A DNA stretch of 64,000 bases from Syntrophomonas sp. (GTDB lineage: Bacteria; Bacillota; Syntrophomonadia; Syntrophomonadales; Syntrophomonadaceae): the NCBI GenBank assembly GCA_016841875.1, contig JAENYG010000005.1, positions 124,001 to 188,000 of the forward strand, read 5' to 3'. Positions 1 through 9,068 of this stretch are shown piece by piece. Both the position numbers and the translations under genes were made by a program. The stretch's first letter is position 1. Each line of letters begins with the position of its first letter. A model generated the notes under the pieces. The model searched no databases and was not told the DNA's origin. It saw only the letters and a list, made by a program, of their open reading frames with translations.

Positions 1-589
1 CGGAGACTTAAAGTCCTTTGTTTCCTTTGGAGTTAAGGAAGCCCGCGAGTTTGCTGATGGCGTAGTTAAGACTTGTGCCATCGTTGCTGACATGCCTAAA
101 CCCACTATAGCCATGGTAGCTGGAATTGCCATGGGTGGAGGTACGGAGAGCCTTCTCAATCACGATTTAAGGATCTGTGCAGATAATGCCAAATTTGCTC
201 TACCCGAGATCAACGTAGGAATCTTTCCCGGTGGTGGGGGAACCCAAAAATTGCCGCAAATCATGCCGCTCAACAAAGCCAAGGAATTGGTTTTCTTTGG
301 TGAACCATTTGACGCTCAGACCGCTTTGGAAGTGGGTTTAGTCAACAAGGTGGTTCCCCTGGCAGAACTGGAAGAAGCCACCATGAAATGGGCGAAGAAA
401 TTAGCCAAAAAGCCGTCTTTCTCCTTGAGAATGGCCAAGGAAGCCTTGAATGCAGCCTGGAGTACCAGTTTAGAAAAAGGTCTGCAGATTGAAACTCACG
501 GCTGGGCCATGTGCTACGGCACCCAGGATCAGGAGGAAGGCATGACTGCATTTATTGAAAAGAGAAAACCTAATTATATCGGCAAGTAA
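1..589 (+). CDS. Enoyl-CoA hydratase/isomerase family protein, 5' end cut by window
   Basis: The reading frame is open from base 2, so the gene begins before the window; only the C-terminal ~195 residues are visible. It is a crotonase-fold protein, expected to hydrate 2-enoyl-CoA in beta-oxidation in the cytoplasm. Visible motifs are the oxyanion-hole stretch 'AGIAMGGGTE', whose Glu matches the first catalytic Glu of enoyl-CoA hydratase, and 'LPEINVGIFPGGGG', whose Glu matches the second. The C-terminal 'EGMTAFIEKRKP' is typical of the family. It resembles the second crotonase at 5733. A hairpin follows the stop codon, and the next gene converges on it. Substrate chain length cannot be read from the sequence. 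Confidence 0.9.
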   Translation, partial: GDLKSFVSFGVKEAREFADGVVKTCAIVADMPKPTIAMVAGIAMGGGTESLLNHDLRICADNAKFALPEINVGIFPGGGGTQKLPQIMPLNKAKELVFFGEPFDAQTALEVGLVNKVVPLAELEEATMKWAKKLAKKPSFSLRMAKEALNAAWSTSLEKGLQIETHGWAMCYGTQDQEEGMTAFIEKRKPNYIGK

Positions 590-627
590 TCACAGCAGCA
601 TAATATTTCAATAAGTTTCGATACCCA

Positions 628-661
628 ACAGGAGATGGTATGCTCGTATTCCATCTCCTGT
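628..661. terminator. Hairpin between convergent genes, possible bidirectional terminator
   Basis: An 11-bp perfect stem (ACAGGAGATGG / CCATCTCCTGT) with a 12-base loop lies between the stop of the enoyl-CoA hydratase and the 3' end of the convergent sigma-54 regulator. No clear T-run follows on either side, so its termination role is inferred from position. Confidence 0.5.
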
Positions 662-751
662 ACTAATGGTTGGTCTGGATATAGATAGGTTTAGCCAACT
701 AAGAGAGCAGCCCGGATAAAGGATAAAGGGGAACTGCTGCAAAAACAGGCA

Positions 752-2566
752 TCACTGGATGGAAATATTTTTTATATGGTTAAGCTTTCGATAGAGCGTA
801 CTGCGTGTAATTCCCAGAGCCCGCGCAGTTTCGGAAATATTACCGTTATTTTGATCTAAAAACTTCTTTATTATTTCCAGTTCGTGACCCTTTAAATCTT
901 TAGGTTGATCAGCTTCCTTGAAGTCAAGTAAACGGAAAGGCAGACACTCAGGGGTAATGGGATTACCTTCTGCAAAAACCACCGCATGTTCGATAACATT
1001 TCGTAGCTCCCTTACATTGCCCGGCCAGTTATAGGTCATCAAGACTTCCAGGGTTTCATTCTCAAGATGTGATATATCCTGGTAGACTTCCTGGCTTAGG
1101 TCTTGAATAATACTATTAACCAGCCCAGGTATATCTTCTTTTCTGTCACGAAGAGGAGGTAATTCAATCTTTATTACATTAAGACGATAGTAAAGATCGT
1201 CCCGGAATCTATTTTCTGAAACGGCTTCTTCTAAATCAATATTAGTTGCAGCAATTATACGTACATCAACATCTTTGGATTTGGCAGCACCGACGCGAAT
1301 GACTTTCTTATCCTGAAGAAATCTGAGCAAGCTGACCTGCATCTCCATAGGCATTTCTCCTATTTCATCTAAAAAAAGCGTTCCGCTATCAGCCATTTCA
1401 AATTTTCCTAATGACCCACCCTTTTTGGCTCCAGTAAAAGAACCTTCAATATATCCAAAAAGTTCACTCTGTAATAATTCTCTGGGAATTGCTCCACAAT
1501 TAATGGGCACCAGAGGCCCTTTGCGATTACTGGCACTATGAATGGCCTGGGCAAACATCTCTTTTCCTGTTCCACTCTCACCCGTGAGCAAAATAGTTGA
1601 ATTCACCCGGGCGGCTTTTGTGCCCAGTTTTACAATGTTTCTCCAGGTCGGACTACTACCTACCAGATCATCGAAAGTGAAAAGATGAGGGTGGGTTTTT
1701 AGCTTCGGAGGTCTTTTCGTAGTGGAGATATTATCAGAGAAAGAAAACAATATTACTGTTTCCTGAGGGTTGGTGGACTTACGAAGTTTCTGCTGAACCC
1801 GCAGAGTGCAGGTAAAGATTCTATTCCTGGTAATGATCTCAAAAGTATACTTATCCAGGGATTCTCCCATAAGAATTTCCAATAGATCTTTAGCATCAGG
1901 TACGTACATGCTTAATGGTTTGCTGATGATGTCTTTTCTATGATCAAGACCTAGCAACTCCTGTGTTCGCTTGTTGATATTGATTATGGTTCCATTACCA
2001 TCGATGATAAAAAGACCATATTGTAAACAATCAATAATCGAATCAATTTTCGTTTTCTCACTAACCTGACTACCGATAGTCTTAGCAGCAAAGCTGACAA
2101 TTTGTAAAATATCCTTGGGTAAATCATGAAAAGGGCTGATGACACAGACTGCACCTATGATTTCAGAATCACCTTTTATTGGTGCAGCAGCACTATTAAG
2201 TGAATGCAGACAGCGGCGGTAATGCTCATATCCACTAATCTCCAGAGGTCTTTCTTCAACCAGGGAAGTGCCTATACAATTGGTGCCGGCCTGGTTTTCC
2301 TTACATGGAGTCCCCGGGGGAAGAAATTCAGCATTGCCGATTACCTCCAAAACATATCCCTCATCATCTGCAATACATACCAGACCTTTACCTATCATAG
2401 CAAATAGCTCTTCCATAATAGGGCGGGCTGCCGACAAGAGCTCGCGGCTCTCATTCTGTTTAATATCCAGCATTTCCTCGGACAGCCTGGGTTTGAGTCC
2501 TTTGAGAGGATCTATATTCTTGCTCCTATGCCATGACTTAATTATTTCAGGCCGGAGCGAATCCAC
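752..2566 (-). CDS. Sigma-54-dependent transcriptional activator, AcoR-like (GAF-PAS-AAA+-Fis)
   Basis: This is a bacterial enhancer-binding protein that would open sigma-54 promoters by ATP hydrolysis. Domain order: AcoR-type N-terminus with 'RPEIIKSWHRS', a GAF-like sensor (about residues 45-165, 'NCIGTSLVEERP'), a PAS domain (about 170-270), an AAA+ domain with Walker A 'GESGTGKE' near 327 and the sigma-54 contact loop 'GSFTGA' near 373, and a C-terminal Fis helix-turn-helix. No receiver domain is present, so a small ligand is probably sensed. The GTG start at 2566 is the first conventional start, but the frame stays open and family-like for 25 more codons to a CTG at 2639-2641, just after a G7 tract. 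It diverges from the thiolase operon, whose -24/-12 promoter it probably controls. Confidence 0.93.
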   Translation of the reverse strand: MDSLRPEIIKSWHRSKNIDPLKGLKPRLSEEMLDIKQNESRELLSAARPIMEELFAMIGKGLVCIADDEGYVLEVIGNAEFLPPGTPCKENQAGTNCIGTSLVEERPLEISGYEHYRRCLHSLNSAAAPIKGDSEIIGAVCVISPFHDLPKDILQIVSFAAKTIGSQVSEKTKIDSIIDCLQYGLFIIDGNGTIININKRTQELLGLDHRKDIISKPLSMYVPDAKDLLEILMGESLDKYTFEIITRNRIFTCTLRVQQKLRKSTNPQETVILFSFSDNISTTKRPPKLKTHPHLFTFDDLVGSSPTWRNIVKLGTKAARVNSTILLTGESGTGKEMFAQAIHSASNRKGPLVPINCGAIPRELLQSELFGYIEGSFTGAKKGGSLGKFEMADSGTLFLDEIGEMPMEMQVSLLRFLQDKKVIRVGAAKSKDVDVRIIAATNIDLEEAVSENRFRDDLYYRLNVIKIELPPLRDRKEDIPGLVNSIIQDLSQEVYQDISHLENETLEVLMTYNWPGNVRELRNVIEHAVVFAEGNPITPECLPFRLLDFKEADQPKDLKGHELEIIKKFLDQNNGNISETARALGITRSTLYRKLNHIKNISIQ

Positions 2567-2672
2567 ACTGACGATCCCTTTTTCGATAAAAGAATGCCAG
2601 GCTTCCTTAATAGTCTTAGTTCTTGTATCTAAGTCAGCCAGAAGAACCCCCCCTTATTAAACTGTTGCACTC

Positions 2673-2701
2673 ATTATGGATAAATTTACCTGTTTTTCCA
2701 A
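2673..2701 (-). promoter_or_regulatory. Candidate sigma-A promoter for the AcoR-like regulator
   Basis: On the minus strand TTGGAA (2701-2696) is followed after 17 bases by CATAAT (2678-2673). The predicted transcript would start near 2666, only about 13 bases before the G7 tract that could act as ribosome binding site. This supports translation starting upstream of the GTG at 2566. Confidence 0.5.
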
Positions 2702-3042
2702 CAGATAATGACTGCCGATCCTCCACTGTATCAAAAAGAAATCAAACTGTATATTTATAATACAACTATGCAAGTCTTATGCCAAAGCAACTGGAAGGAT
2801 AGGCAGCAGCACAGCTTCGTCTGTACATCCCATAGAGAAGCAGTGCTTAATCTTATATCTTTCTCCCCGAAAGGATTTGTGCTCTTAAGATACCAGTAAT
2901 TGGACCGGAAAATTGTCCACCAACCCATACATATGTGCGGGTTAATGAACAGTGTTTTTGCTATAAGAAACTAAGCAACATTATGGCATAAAAACCTGAT
3001 TTACCGCCTTTTTTTGCAGGTACAAGTTCTGTTTAAATTGGT
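2702..3042. other. Intergenic control region between divergent regulator and beta-oxidation operon
   Basis: I see no convincing gene here. Short open frames lack ribosome binding sites. The region is AT-rich and should hold the activator's enhancer sites. I could not identify a convincing dyad; 'TGTACA' at 2822-2827 is only a 6-base palindrome. Confidence 0.4.
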
Positions 3043-3058
3043 TGGCATATAAATTGCG
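3043..3058 (+). promoter_or_regulatory. Sigma-54 (-24/-12) promoter for the thl-hbd-crt operon
   Basis: TGGCATATAAATTGCG matches the TGGCAC-N5-TTGC consensus, with GG and GC exactly 10 bases apart between elements. It lies on the sense strand for the thiolase at 3520 and next to a divergent sigma-54 activator. The transcript would start near 3070, leaving a leader of about 450 bases (3070-3519) in which I see no gene with a ribosome binding site. Confidence 0.75.
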
Positions 3059-3519
3059 TTTTAGTGATGCAAAGAGTGAAATATATGTTTATACCGTTGT
3101 ACTAGTATGAAAGAAGGTGGTATACCGGGCATATTATTAGAAGCATTTAGAACCATTATTAAATCTAGCAGCGTTCGATTATCTTATAATGATATTTTTC
3201 ACACGGATAGTATATCTTATCTTTAGTGGCACGCCAATAGATGCCCCTAAAATGCACAAAAAATTATAATTGGGCGGTACAACGATACCTATAAATTAGT
3301 TGATATGGGGTTTGGGCTTTGCCTGCGAGGACTATCTAAAAACGATATTAATGCCAAAACAAGCAGCGAGATTTCACCAGGGAGGTGCGGACCAGGGATA
3401 GGTTCAATGTTATGAAGTAATAAGAAACTGACATTTTCACCCTGAGGCTTTTAGCATATAGGATTATTGACTAGTATTTCGTAAAAAACTCTACTCTATA
3501 AAGAAAAGGGGAATGGTTT

Positions 3520-4701
3520 ATGAGAGAAGTATATGTAGTTTCAAGTGCCAGGACAGGTCTGGCCAAGGCTGGCAAGAATTCATGGTTTGCTAACCTGAGA
3601 GCAGATGACATGTCTGCCCTGGTCATGAATGAAGCCATCCGCCGGGCTGGTTTGGAAGACAAAAAAGACCAGATCGATGATGTGGTCTGGGGTGGTACCG
3701 CATTGATGAAAGACATGGGAGCGAATATTGGCCGCTATGCCAATATTATGGCTGGTTTACCTTACAAGGTATCAGGATGTACAGTAGACCGCTTCTGTTC
3801 TTCTGGTCTGCAGTCAATAGCTTTTGCTGTAGCCGCCATTAACATGGGCTGGGGAGAGATCATGCTGGCCGGTGGAGTTCAGCACATGACCCACATACCG
3901 ATGGGTTTCATGGCTGATCCTAACCCTCGTCTGGGTGAATTTGCCGATCCTAAAATGTCCAGCATGGGCTATACTGCAGAAGTAGTGGCCCGCAAATACG
4001 GCGTCAGCCGCGAGAAACAGGACAAGATGGCAGTGGAAAGTCATGCCAAGGCTCATAAAGCAACGGTTGATGGACTTTTCAAAGATGAAATTCTTCCGAT
4101 TGAAGTTGACGCTCCAACCAAAGACGGGGGCACTCAGAAAATGATAGTCGATAAGGATCAGGGAATCAGACCACAGACTACCATGGAAAGCCTGGCTCAA
4201 CTGCAGCCAGTATTCATGCAAGATGAACTGGCTACCGTAACAGCGGGTAATTCCAGTCAGACCAATGATGCTGCGGCTTGCGTCGTACTGGCCAGTAAAG
4301 AGAAATGCCAGGAACTGGGCTTGAAACCGCTCATGAAGTTAGTTTCTTATGCGGCAATAGGCTGTAATCCGGCAGAAATGGGTATCGGGCCGACCCTGGC
4401 GGTGCCATTAGCACTCAAGAGGGCTGGAATGACCATTAAAGACATAGAGCTATGGGAAGTAAATGAAGCCTTCGCATCTCAGGCCGTATACTGCACAGAG
4501 TTTTTGGGAATCAGGGATCATCAACTTCTGAATCCCAAAGGCAGCGGAATATCTTTAGGACATCCGCTGGGATGTACCGGTGCCCGTATAGCTACCACAA
4601 TTATGCACGAAATGCCCTATTACGGAGTGAAGTATGCAGTTGAGAGTATGTGTATCGGACATGGTCAGGGCGCAGCTGCTGTTTGGGAATGGGTTGGATA
4701 A
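3520..4701 (+). CDS. Acetyl-CoA acetyltransferase (thiolase)
   Basis: Type II thiolase that would cleave acetoacetyl-CoA or 3-ketoacyl-CoA with CoA to give acetyl-CoA, the last step of beta-oxidation; it can run in reverse. At 393 residues it has the usual length. All catalytic motifs are intact: nucleophilic Cys in 'DRFCSSGLQS', 'NEAFASQ', active-site His in 'GISLGHPLGCTG', and the second Cys in 'MCIGHGQGAA'. The ATG follows AAAAGGGG. It is the first gene after the -24/-12 promoter at 3043 and precedes hbd and crt, an order typical of butyrate metabolism. Chain-length preference cannot be judged. A hairpin separates it from hbd. Confidence 0.93.
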   Translation: MREVYVVSSARTGLAKAGKNSWFANLRADDMSALVMNEAIRRAGLEDKKDQIDDVVWGGTALMKDMGANIGRYANIMAGLPYKVSGCTVDRFCSSGLQSIAFAVAAINMGWGEIMLAGGVQHMTHIPMGFMADPNPRLGEFADPKMSSMGYTAEVVARKYGVSREKQDKMAVESHAKAHKATVDGLFKDEILPIEVDAPTKDGGTQKMIVDKDQGIRPQTTMESLAQLQPVFMQDELATVTAGNSSQTNDAAACVVLASKEKCQELGLKPLMKLVSYAAIGCNPAEMGIGPTLAVPLALKRAGMTIKDIELWEVNEAFASQAVYCTEFLGIRDHQLLNPKGSGISLGHPLGCTGARIATTIMHEMPYYGVKYAVESMCIGHGQGAAAVWEWVG

Positions 4702-4730
4702 CATAAACTAGTATTCTGAACCTTGTACAC

Positions 4731-4766
4731 GGGAAGGAGTCATCGCTGAGGATGCAACTCCTTCCT
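4731..4766 (+). terminator. Intercistronic hairpin between thl and hbd
   Basis: GGGAAGGAGT and ACTCCTTCCT form a stem of about 10 bp around a 16-base loop, followed by an AT-rich stretch without a true T-run. It may be a weak attenuator or mRNA-stabilising hairpin that lowers expression of the downstream genes relative to the thiolase. Confidence 0.4.
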
Positions 4767-4824
4767 GTATAATATAGGAAATTCGGCATAGCACTAAAAA
4801 TTATCAGAAAAGGAGCGAGAAAGA

Positions 4825-5712
4825 ATGGAAGTTAAAACTATCATGGTCGTAGGAGCTGGATTTATGGGAGCCGGTATTGCTCAAGTAGGAGCTCAGGCTG
4901 GTTATAAGATGCGTCTTTATGATATTTCAGAGGCAGCTGTGGAAAAAGGCATGGCTGGTATTAAGAAGATATTAAGCAGAAACGTTGAAAAAGGGAAAAT
5001 ATCCCAGGCTGATATGGATACAGCCATGGCATTAATCGTTCCCAGTACCAAACTTGAGGATGCAAAAGATTGTGAAATGGCCATTGAAGCCGTTTTTGAG
5101 AACTTTGAATTGAAAAAGGAAATCTTCCAGAAGCTAGAAGGAATTTGCCCTGCTGGAGCTGTTCTGGCCACCAATACATCTTCGATTCCTATCACCAAGA
5201 TTGCAGCAGCAGTTAAAAATCCTGCCAATTTTATCGGAATGCATTTCTTCAGTCCGGTACCGGTTATGAGACTATGCGAAATCATCCGCGGAATCAAGAC
5301 TTCCGATGAATGTGTAGCAATAACCACTGAAGTAGCCGAAAAAATGGGTAAAGTAACCGTAATCTCCAAAGACGTTCCCGGGTTTATCGTAAACCGCATC
5401 AATGCAGCATTCAGAAACGAAGCCTATCGCTGTATGGAAGAGGGCGTAGCAACTATTGAAGATATCGACAAAGCCATCAAGTTTGGACTAAATCACCCCA
5501 TGGGACCATTTGAACTGGCTGATTTCGTCGGTTTGGACGTAGGCTTTAATGTGGCCAGCACTTTATATGCTGGTTATAAGGATGCCCGTTTTGCACCAAA
5601 CGCCACTCTTGAGAAACTGAACATCTCCGGCGACCTGGGCAGAAAGACCGGCAAGGGCTGGTATGATTACAGCAGTGGAGAGAAGAAACCCAGAACCGAC
5701 GTAAAGTTCTAA
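4825..5712 (+). CDS. hbd: 3-hydroxybutyryl-CoA dehydrogenase
   Basis: NAD(P)-dependent oxidoreductase converting 3-hydroxybutyryl-CoA to acetoacetyl-CoA. The N-terminal Rossmann motif 'VGAGFMGAGIAQ' (residues ~8-20) marks the dinucleotide site. 'ATNTSSIPIT' and 'GMHFFSPVPVMRLCEII' carry the conserved Ser and His of the active site, and 'PGFIVNRI' begins the C-terminal dimerisation domain. The 295 residues fit the short single-domain form, without a fused hydratase. The ATG follows AGGAGCGAGAAAGA. It sits between a thiolase and a crotonase, so it probably works in butyrate or longer-chain beta-oxidation. Confidence 0.95.
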   Translation: MEVKTIMVVGAGFMGAGIAQVGAQAGYKMRLYDISEAAVEKGMAGIKKILSRNVEKGKISQADMDTAMALIVPSTKLEDAKDCEMAIEAVFENFELKKEIFQKLEGICPAGAVLATNTSSIPITKIAAAVKNPANFIGMHFFSPVPVMRLCEIIRGIKTSDECVAITTEVAEKMGKVTVISKDVPGFIVNRINAAFRNEAYRCMEEGVATIEDIDKAIKFGLNHPMGPFELADFVGLDVGFNVASTLYAGYKDARFAPNATLEKLNISGDLGRKTGKGWYDYSSGEKKPRTDVKF

Positions 5713-5732
5713 AGATAAAAGAGGTGAATAAA

Positions 5733-6515
5733 ATGGCTTACACTACCATTCTGGTAGAAAAGCTTGAGCAGGATAAGGTAGGGCTGATCACTTTAAACCG
5801 GCCGGAAGTACGTAATGCAATAGATTATGTTCTGCGGCAGGAAGTATACCAGGCAATAGCTGAATGGGAGCCTGACCCGGATGTGCGAGCAATCATCATT
5901 ACCGGAGGACCAAAAGTGTTTTCAGCGGGAGCAGATATAGCAGCTATGGTTAAGCAGACTGCTCACGAGGCATTTAACCGGATATCCTTATGGGAATTGG
6001 CCACCAAGATGGAAAGATCAAGAAAACCTATAATTGCTGCTGTGGCAGGCTTTGCTCTGGGTGGCGGCTGCGAGCTGGCTCTGGCCTGCGACATACGCAT
6101 AGCCGCAGAGAGTGCCGTTATGGGACAAACTGAGATCAACATAGGAATACTGCCAGGAGGAGGCGGACTTTCCCGTCTGCCCAAGCTGGTTGGGGTAGGG
6201 AAAGCCAAGGAACTCGTTTTGACTGGTAAGCCAGTTAAGGCGGAAGAAGCTCTAAGAATTAATCTTGTAAACAAAGTTGTTCCTGAGGATCAATTGATGG
6301 AAGAAGCTTTAAAGATGGCCAGGACGATAGCCCAGCACAGCCCGGTAGCACTGGGATTGGCCAAGTACGGTATCAATAATGCTATAAATATGGATATAAA
6401 CACGGCCGAATCCATAGAAAATGCCTGTTTCTCCCTGGCTTTTGCCAGTGATGATCAAAAAGAAGGAATGACGGCTTTCCTGGAAAAGCGGAAGCCGGTT
6501 TTTACAGGTAAATAA
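5733..6515 (+). CDS. Enoyl-CoA hydratase (crotonase)
   Basis: Crotonase-family hydratase expected to convert crotonyl-CoA to 3-hydroxybutyryl-CoA. Both catalytic glutamates are present, in 'GFALGGGCELALACD' and 'GQTEINIGILPGGGG'. I chose the ATG at 5733 because GAGGTG lies 7 bases upstream; this gives 260 residues, the family norm. A GTG at 5724 overlaps that ribosome site. It lies 20 bases after hbd and 44 before the second thiolase, so it is very likely cotranscribed. It is a paralogue of the truncated hydratase at the window start. Confidence 0.93.
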   Translation: MAYTTILVEKLEQDKVGLITLNRPEVRNAIDYVLRQEVYQAIAEWEPDPDVRAIIITGGPKVFSAGADIAAMVKQTAHEAFNRISLWELATKMERSRKPIIAAVAGFALGGGCELALACDIRIAAESAVMGQTEINIGILPGGGGLSRLPKLVGVGKAKELVLTGKPVKAEEALRINLVNKVVPEDQLMEEALKMARTIAQHSPVALGLAKYGINNAINMDINTAESIENACFSLAFASDDQKEGMTAFLEKRKPVFTGK

Positions 6516-6559
6516 CAAGCACTGCAGTTTTCTCCAGGTTAAATTAGGAGGGATTATAT

Positions 6560-7786
6560 ATGCGAGAAGTTGTCATAGTAGATATGGCAAGAAGCGCTGT
6601 CGGGAAACATGGTGGGACCATAAAAGATGTACCTCCCATCGAACTTGTTTCCCAGGTAGCAAAGGCGGTTGTGGATCGCAATAAGGGAAAAGTTAAGCCC
6701 CAGAATTATGATTACGTATTTTTAGGGCAAGTGAAACAGAATTCCAGCTGTGCTAATATCGCCAGAAACCTGGCTTTGAAAGCTGGGCTGCCAGATACTG
6801 TTCCCGGAATTAGCGTAACTATTGCCTGCGGGTCTGGCTTGCAGTCAATTATAGAAGGATACGAGTTTATCAAGAATGGTTTTGCCGATGTGGTACTGGC
6901 CGGAGGCGTGGAATCCATGAGCGGTGGGGAGTTCTTTTTAACCTATGGGACCAATAATGCTTTTGGCAATGGGGATGTACCACTCAGGGACTCCATCACT
7001 ACAGGCGGACCGGGAGCAGCCCCGGTAGAAAGATATGGAAATATTCCGATGGGTATCACTGCAGAAAACCTGGTGGATATTCACCAGATACCACGTGAAG
7101 AACAGGATGAATTTGGATTCCGAAGTCAGGAATTGGCACTTAAGGCCATTGCTGATGGAGCCTTTGAGGCCGAAATTATACCCATAACCTACCAGAAGGC
7201 TGATGGAAGTACCGGACTTTTCCAGGTTGATGAGTATCCCCGCGCAACTACACTGGAAGCGCTGGCCAAGCTTAAACCAGCCTTCAAAAAGGATGGATCA
7301 GTAACGGCGGGTAATTCATCTGGAAGAAATGACGGTGCAGCTATAGCATTAATTATGTCCCGGGAAAAAGCAGAGGAATTAGGAGTAAAACCTCGGGCTA
7401 AATTTTTAACCGCCGGTGTAGCTGGAGTTGACCCCACCATTATGGGCCGCGGTCCAGTTCCGGCAACGAAAATTGCTCTGGACAAAGCTGGCCTGACCCT
7501 GAAGGACATGGATGTTATTGAGTTGAACGAAGCATTTGCCGGTCAGAGCATAGCGGTTCTTCGTGAATGGGAAAAAGATTATGGTATTGATCCGGAGTGG
7601 TGTGATAAGCACATTAATCTCTGGGGTGGAGCTATTGCCATCGGACATCCCCTCGGCGGCAGCGGAGCCATTATTACCACAAAATTGTTGTATGGCCTGG
7701 AACGGACAGGAGGACGCTATGGCCTGTCTACGATGTGCTGCGGTGGTGGTATTGGCGTAGCCGGTATCATAGAACGTTTGGATTAG
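6560..7786 (+). CDS. Acetyl-CoA acetyltransferase / 3-ketoacyl-CoA thiolase (second paralogue)
   Basis: A second complete thiolase of 408 residues. The acylated Cys is in 'VTIACGSGLQS', the active-site His in 'IAIGHPLGGSG', the second Cys in 'MCCGGGIG', and 'NEAFAGQS' is intact. It carries an insertion around 'EWEKDYGIDPEWCDKH' before the His motif. The start follows AGGAGG. It is divergent from the first thiolase, and its own substrate range is likely, for instance longer or branched 3-ketoacyl-CoA; this is inference. It lies in the same operon, 18 bases before the third thiolase-like gene. Confidence 0.92.
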   Translation: MREVVIVDMARSAVGKHGGTIKDVPPIELVSQVAKAVVDRNKGKVKPQNYDYVFLGQVKQNSSCANIARNLALKAGLPDTVPGISVTIACGSGLQSIIEGYEFIKNGFADVVLAGGVESMSGGEFFLTYGTNNAFGNGDVPLRDSITTGGPGAAPVERYGNIPMGITAENLVDIHQIPREEQDEFGFRSQELALKAIADGAFEAEIIPITYQKADGSTGLFQVDEYPRATTLEALAKLKPAFKKDGSVTAGNSSGRNDGAAIALIMSREKAEELGVKPRAKFLTAGVAGVDPTIMGRGPVPATKIALDKAGLTLKDMDVIELNEAFAGQSIAVLREWEKDYGIDPEWCDKHINLWGGAIAIGHPLGGSGAIITTKLLYGLERTGGRYGLSTMCCGGGIGVAGIIERLD

Positions 7787-7804
7787 GAAAGTGAGGGGTT
7801 TGCT

Positions 7805-8989
7805 ATGCAGGAAGTCGTCATAATCGGTGCGGCGCGAACACCATTTGGACTGTACAAGGGCTCGATAGCGGATTTAAGGAGCCAGGATTTGGCCGCCAGT
7901 TCAATGAAGGAAGCCGTAATACGTGCTGGAATTGACTCATCGCAGTTGGATGCCAGTATTTTCAGCGAATCTATCCAAACCAGTTTGCCCGCCAATGTGG
8001 GAAGACACGGCTGGCTGCTGACCGGATTGGATGAGAATCCAGCTGGATATACATTAAACGCTCTGTGCGCTGGAGCACTTGAAACCATGATCAGTGGATT
8101 CAGTAAGATTGTGGCCGGGGAGTACCAGTCCATTTTAGCCGGGGGTGTGGAGACCAACAGTCAAGCACCTTACTATATTGAACATCCCAGGTATAATTTT
8201 GGACCACATAATTTCTGTTTCCATGACCAGAAAGTTGAAATAGAAACTAATGCCCAGCCGGCAGAGATATACGGAAGTCAGAGCACTGCTGATATTGCTG
8301 ACATTATCGCCAAGAATTATGGATTAAGCCGTGTACTTCTGGACGAATATGCTCTGGGAAGCAAGTCCAGAGCAGTGAATGCGGTCAAGAATGGATCGAT
8401 GAACCAGGCTATTACAGCTTTGACCAAAAAAGTAAAGAAAAAAGAAGTGGTTGTAGATAAGGACCAGGGTCCATCTGCAACTTCCATTGAAGAATTGATG
8501 GCCATACCGGCCATAAACCAGGATGGGACTGCCAGTAAAGGAAACATCGCCCCCCTGGCTGATGGATCGGCAGCGGTTATTCTGGCTTCGGCTGATAAAG
8601 CTAAAGAATGGGGAATCAGCCCGATTGCCAGCATGGCCGGGTTTGCTGTCACCGCAGGAAATCCTATATTAATCGAAAAAACATCAGTTAAGTCTATAGA
8701 AAAAGCTTTAAAATTCGCCAACCTGACCCTTAAGGATGTGGATTTCATAGATATCCACGAGCCATCTGCCGCCTATGCATTAGCTGTGGCTGACCAGCTT
8801 GGTCTTGATGCAGCAGGCAAGATCAATGCAGATGGGGGAAGCCTGGCCTATGGTCATGCTGGAGCCGCTACCGGTGGAGCCATGGTTGTTAACATGATTT
8901 ACCGGCTGCAGCAAATGGGAGCCAATACCGGGCTTATCAACGTAGGAGCTTTGGGAGGACAATCATTCACTATAATAATCAAAAGGTAA
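7805..8989 (+). CDS. Thiolase-family protein lacking the second active-site cysteine
   Basis: A thiolase-fold protein of 394 residues. The first Cys ('NALCAGALETM') and the His ('LAYGHAGAATG') are present. The 'NEAFA' motif is replaced by 'HEPSAA', and the C-terminal Cys-Gly-Gly-Gly motif reads 'VGALGGQS', so the general-acid Cys of classical thiolases is missing. It may act on unusual substrates like SCP2-type thiolases, serve as a partner subunit for a neighbouring thiolase, or have lost thiolysis. It is the last gene of the thl-hbd-crt-thl2 series and is followed by a strong terminator. The fold is certain; the reaction is not. Confidence 0.8.
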   Translation: MQEVVIIGAARTPFGLYKGSIADLRSQDLAASSMKEAVIRAGIDSSQLDASIFSESIQTSLPANVGRHGWLLTGLDENPAGYTLNALCAGALETMISGFSKIVAGEYQSILAGGVETNSQAPYYIEHPRYNFGPHNFCFHDQKVEIETNAQPAEIYGSQSTADIADIIAKNYGLSRVLLDEYALGSKSRAVNAVKNGSMNQAITALTKKVKKKEVVVDKDQGPSATSIEELMAIPAINQDGTASKGNIAPLADGSAAVILASADKAKEWGISPIASMAGFAVTAGNPILIEKTSVKSIEKALKFANLTLKDVDFIDIHEPSAAYALAVADQLGLDAAGKINADGGSLAYGHAGAATGGAMVVNMIYRLQQMGANTGLINVGALGGQSFTIIIKR

Positions 8990-9068
8990 ATAGATATTTG
9001 AGGCTGATACTCCTGGATTCATACTCTGCATCGTAATAATAAGATTTAGCCGGCCTCAAATTAATTTT

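Noticed and set aside
342-551. Minus-strand frame within the first hydratase gene
   Set aside because: Shadow of a well-supported crotonase gene on the other strand.
3107-3226. 39-codon frame in the leader of the beta-oxidation operon
   Set aside because: No ribosome binding site and no recognisable composition; probably chance.
3225-3245. TGGCACGCCAATAGATGC as another sigma-54 promoter
   Set aside because: The -24 half is perfect, but GC lies three bases too far downstream, so the two elements cannot work together.
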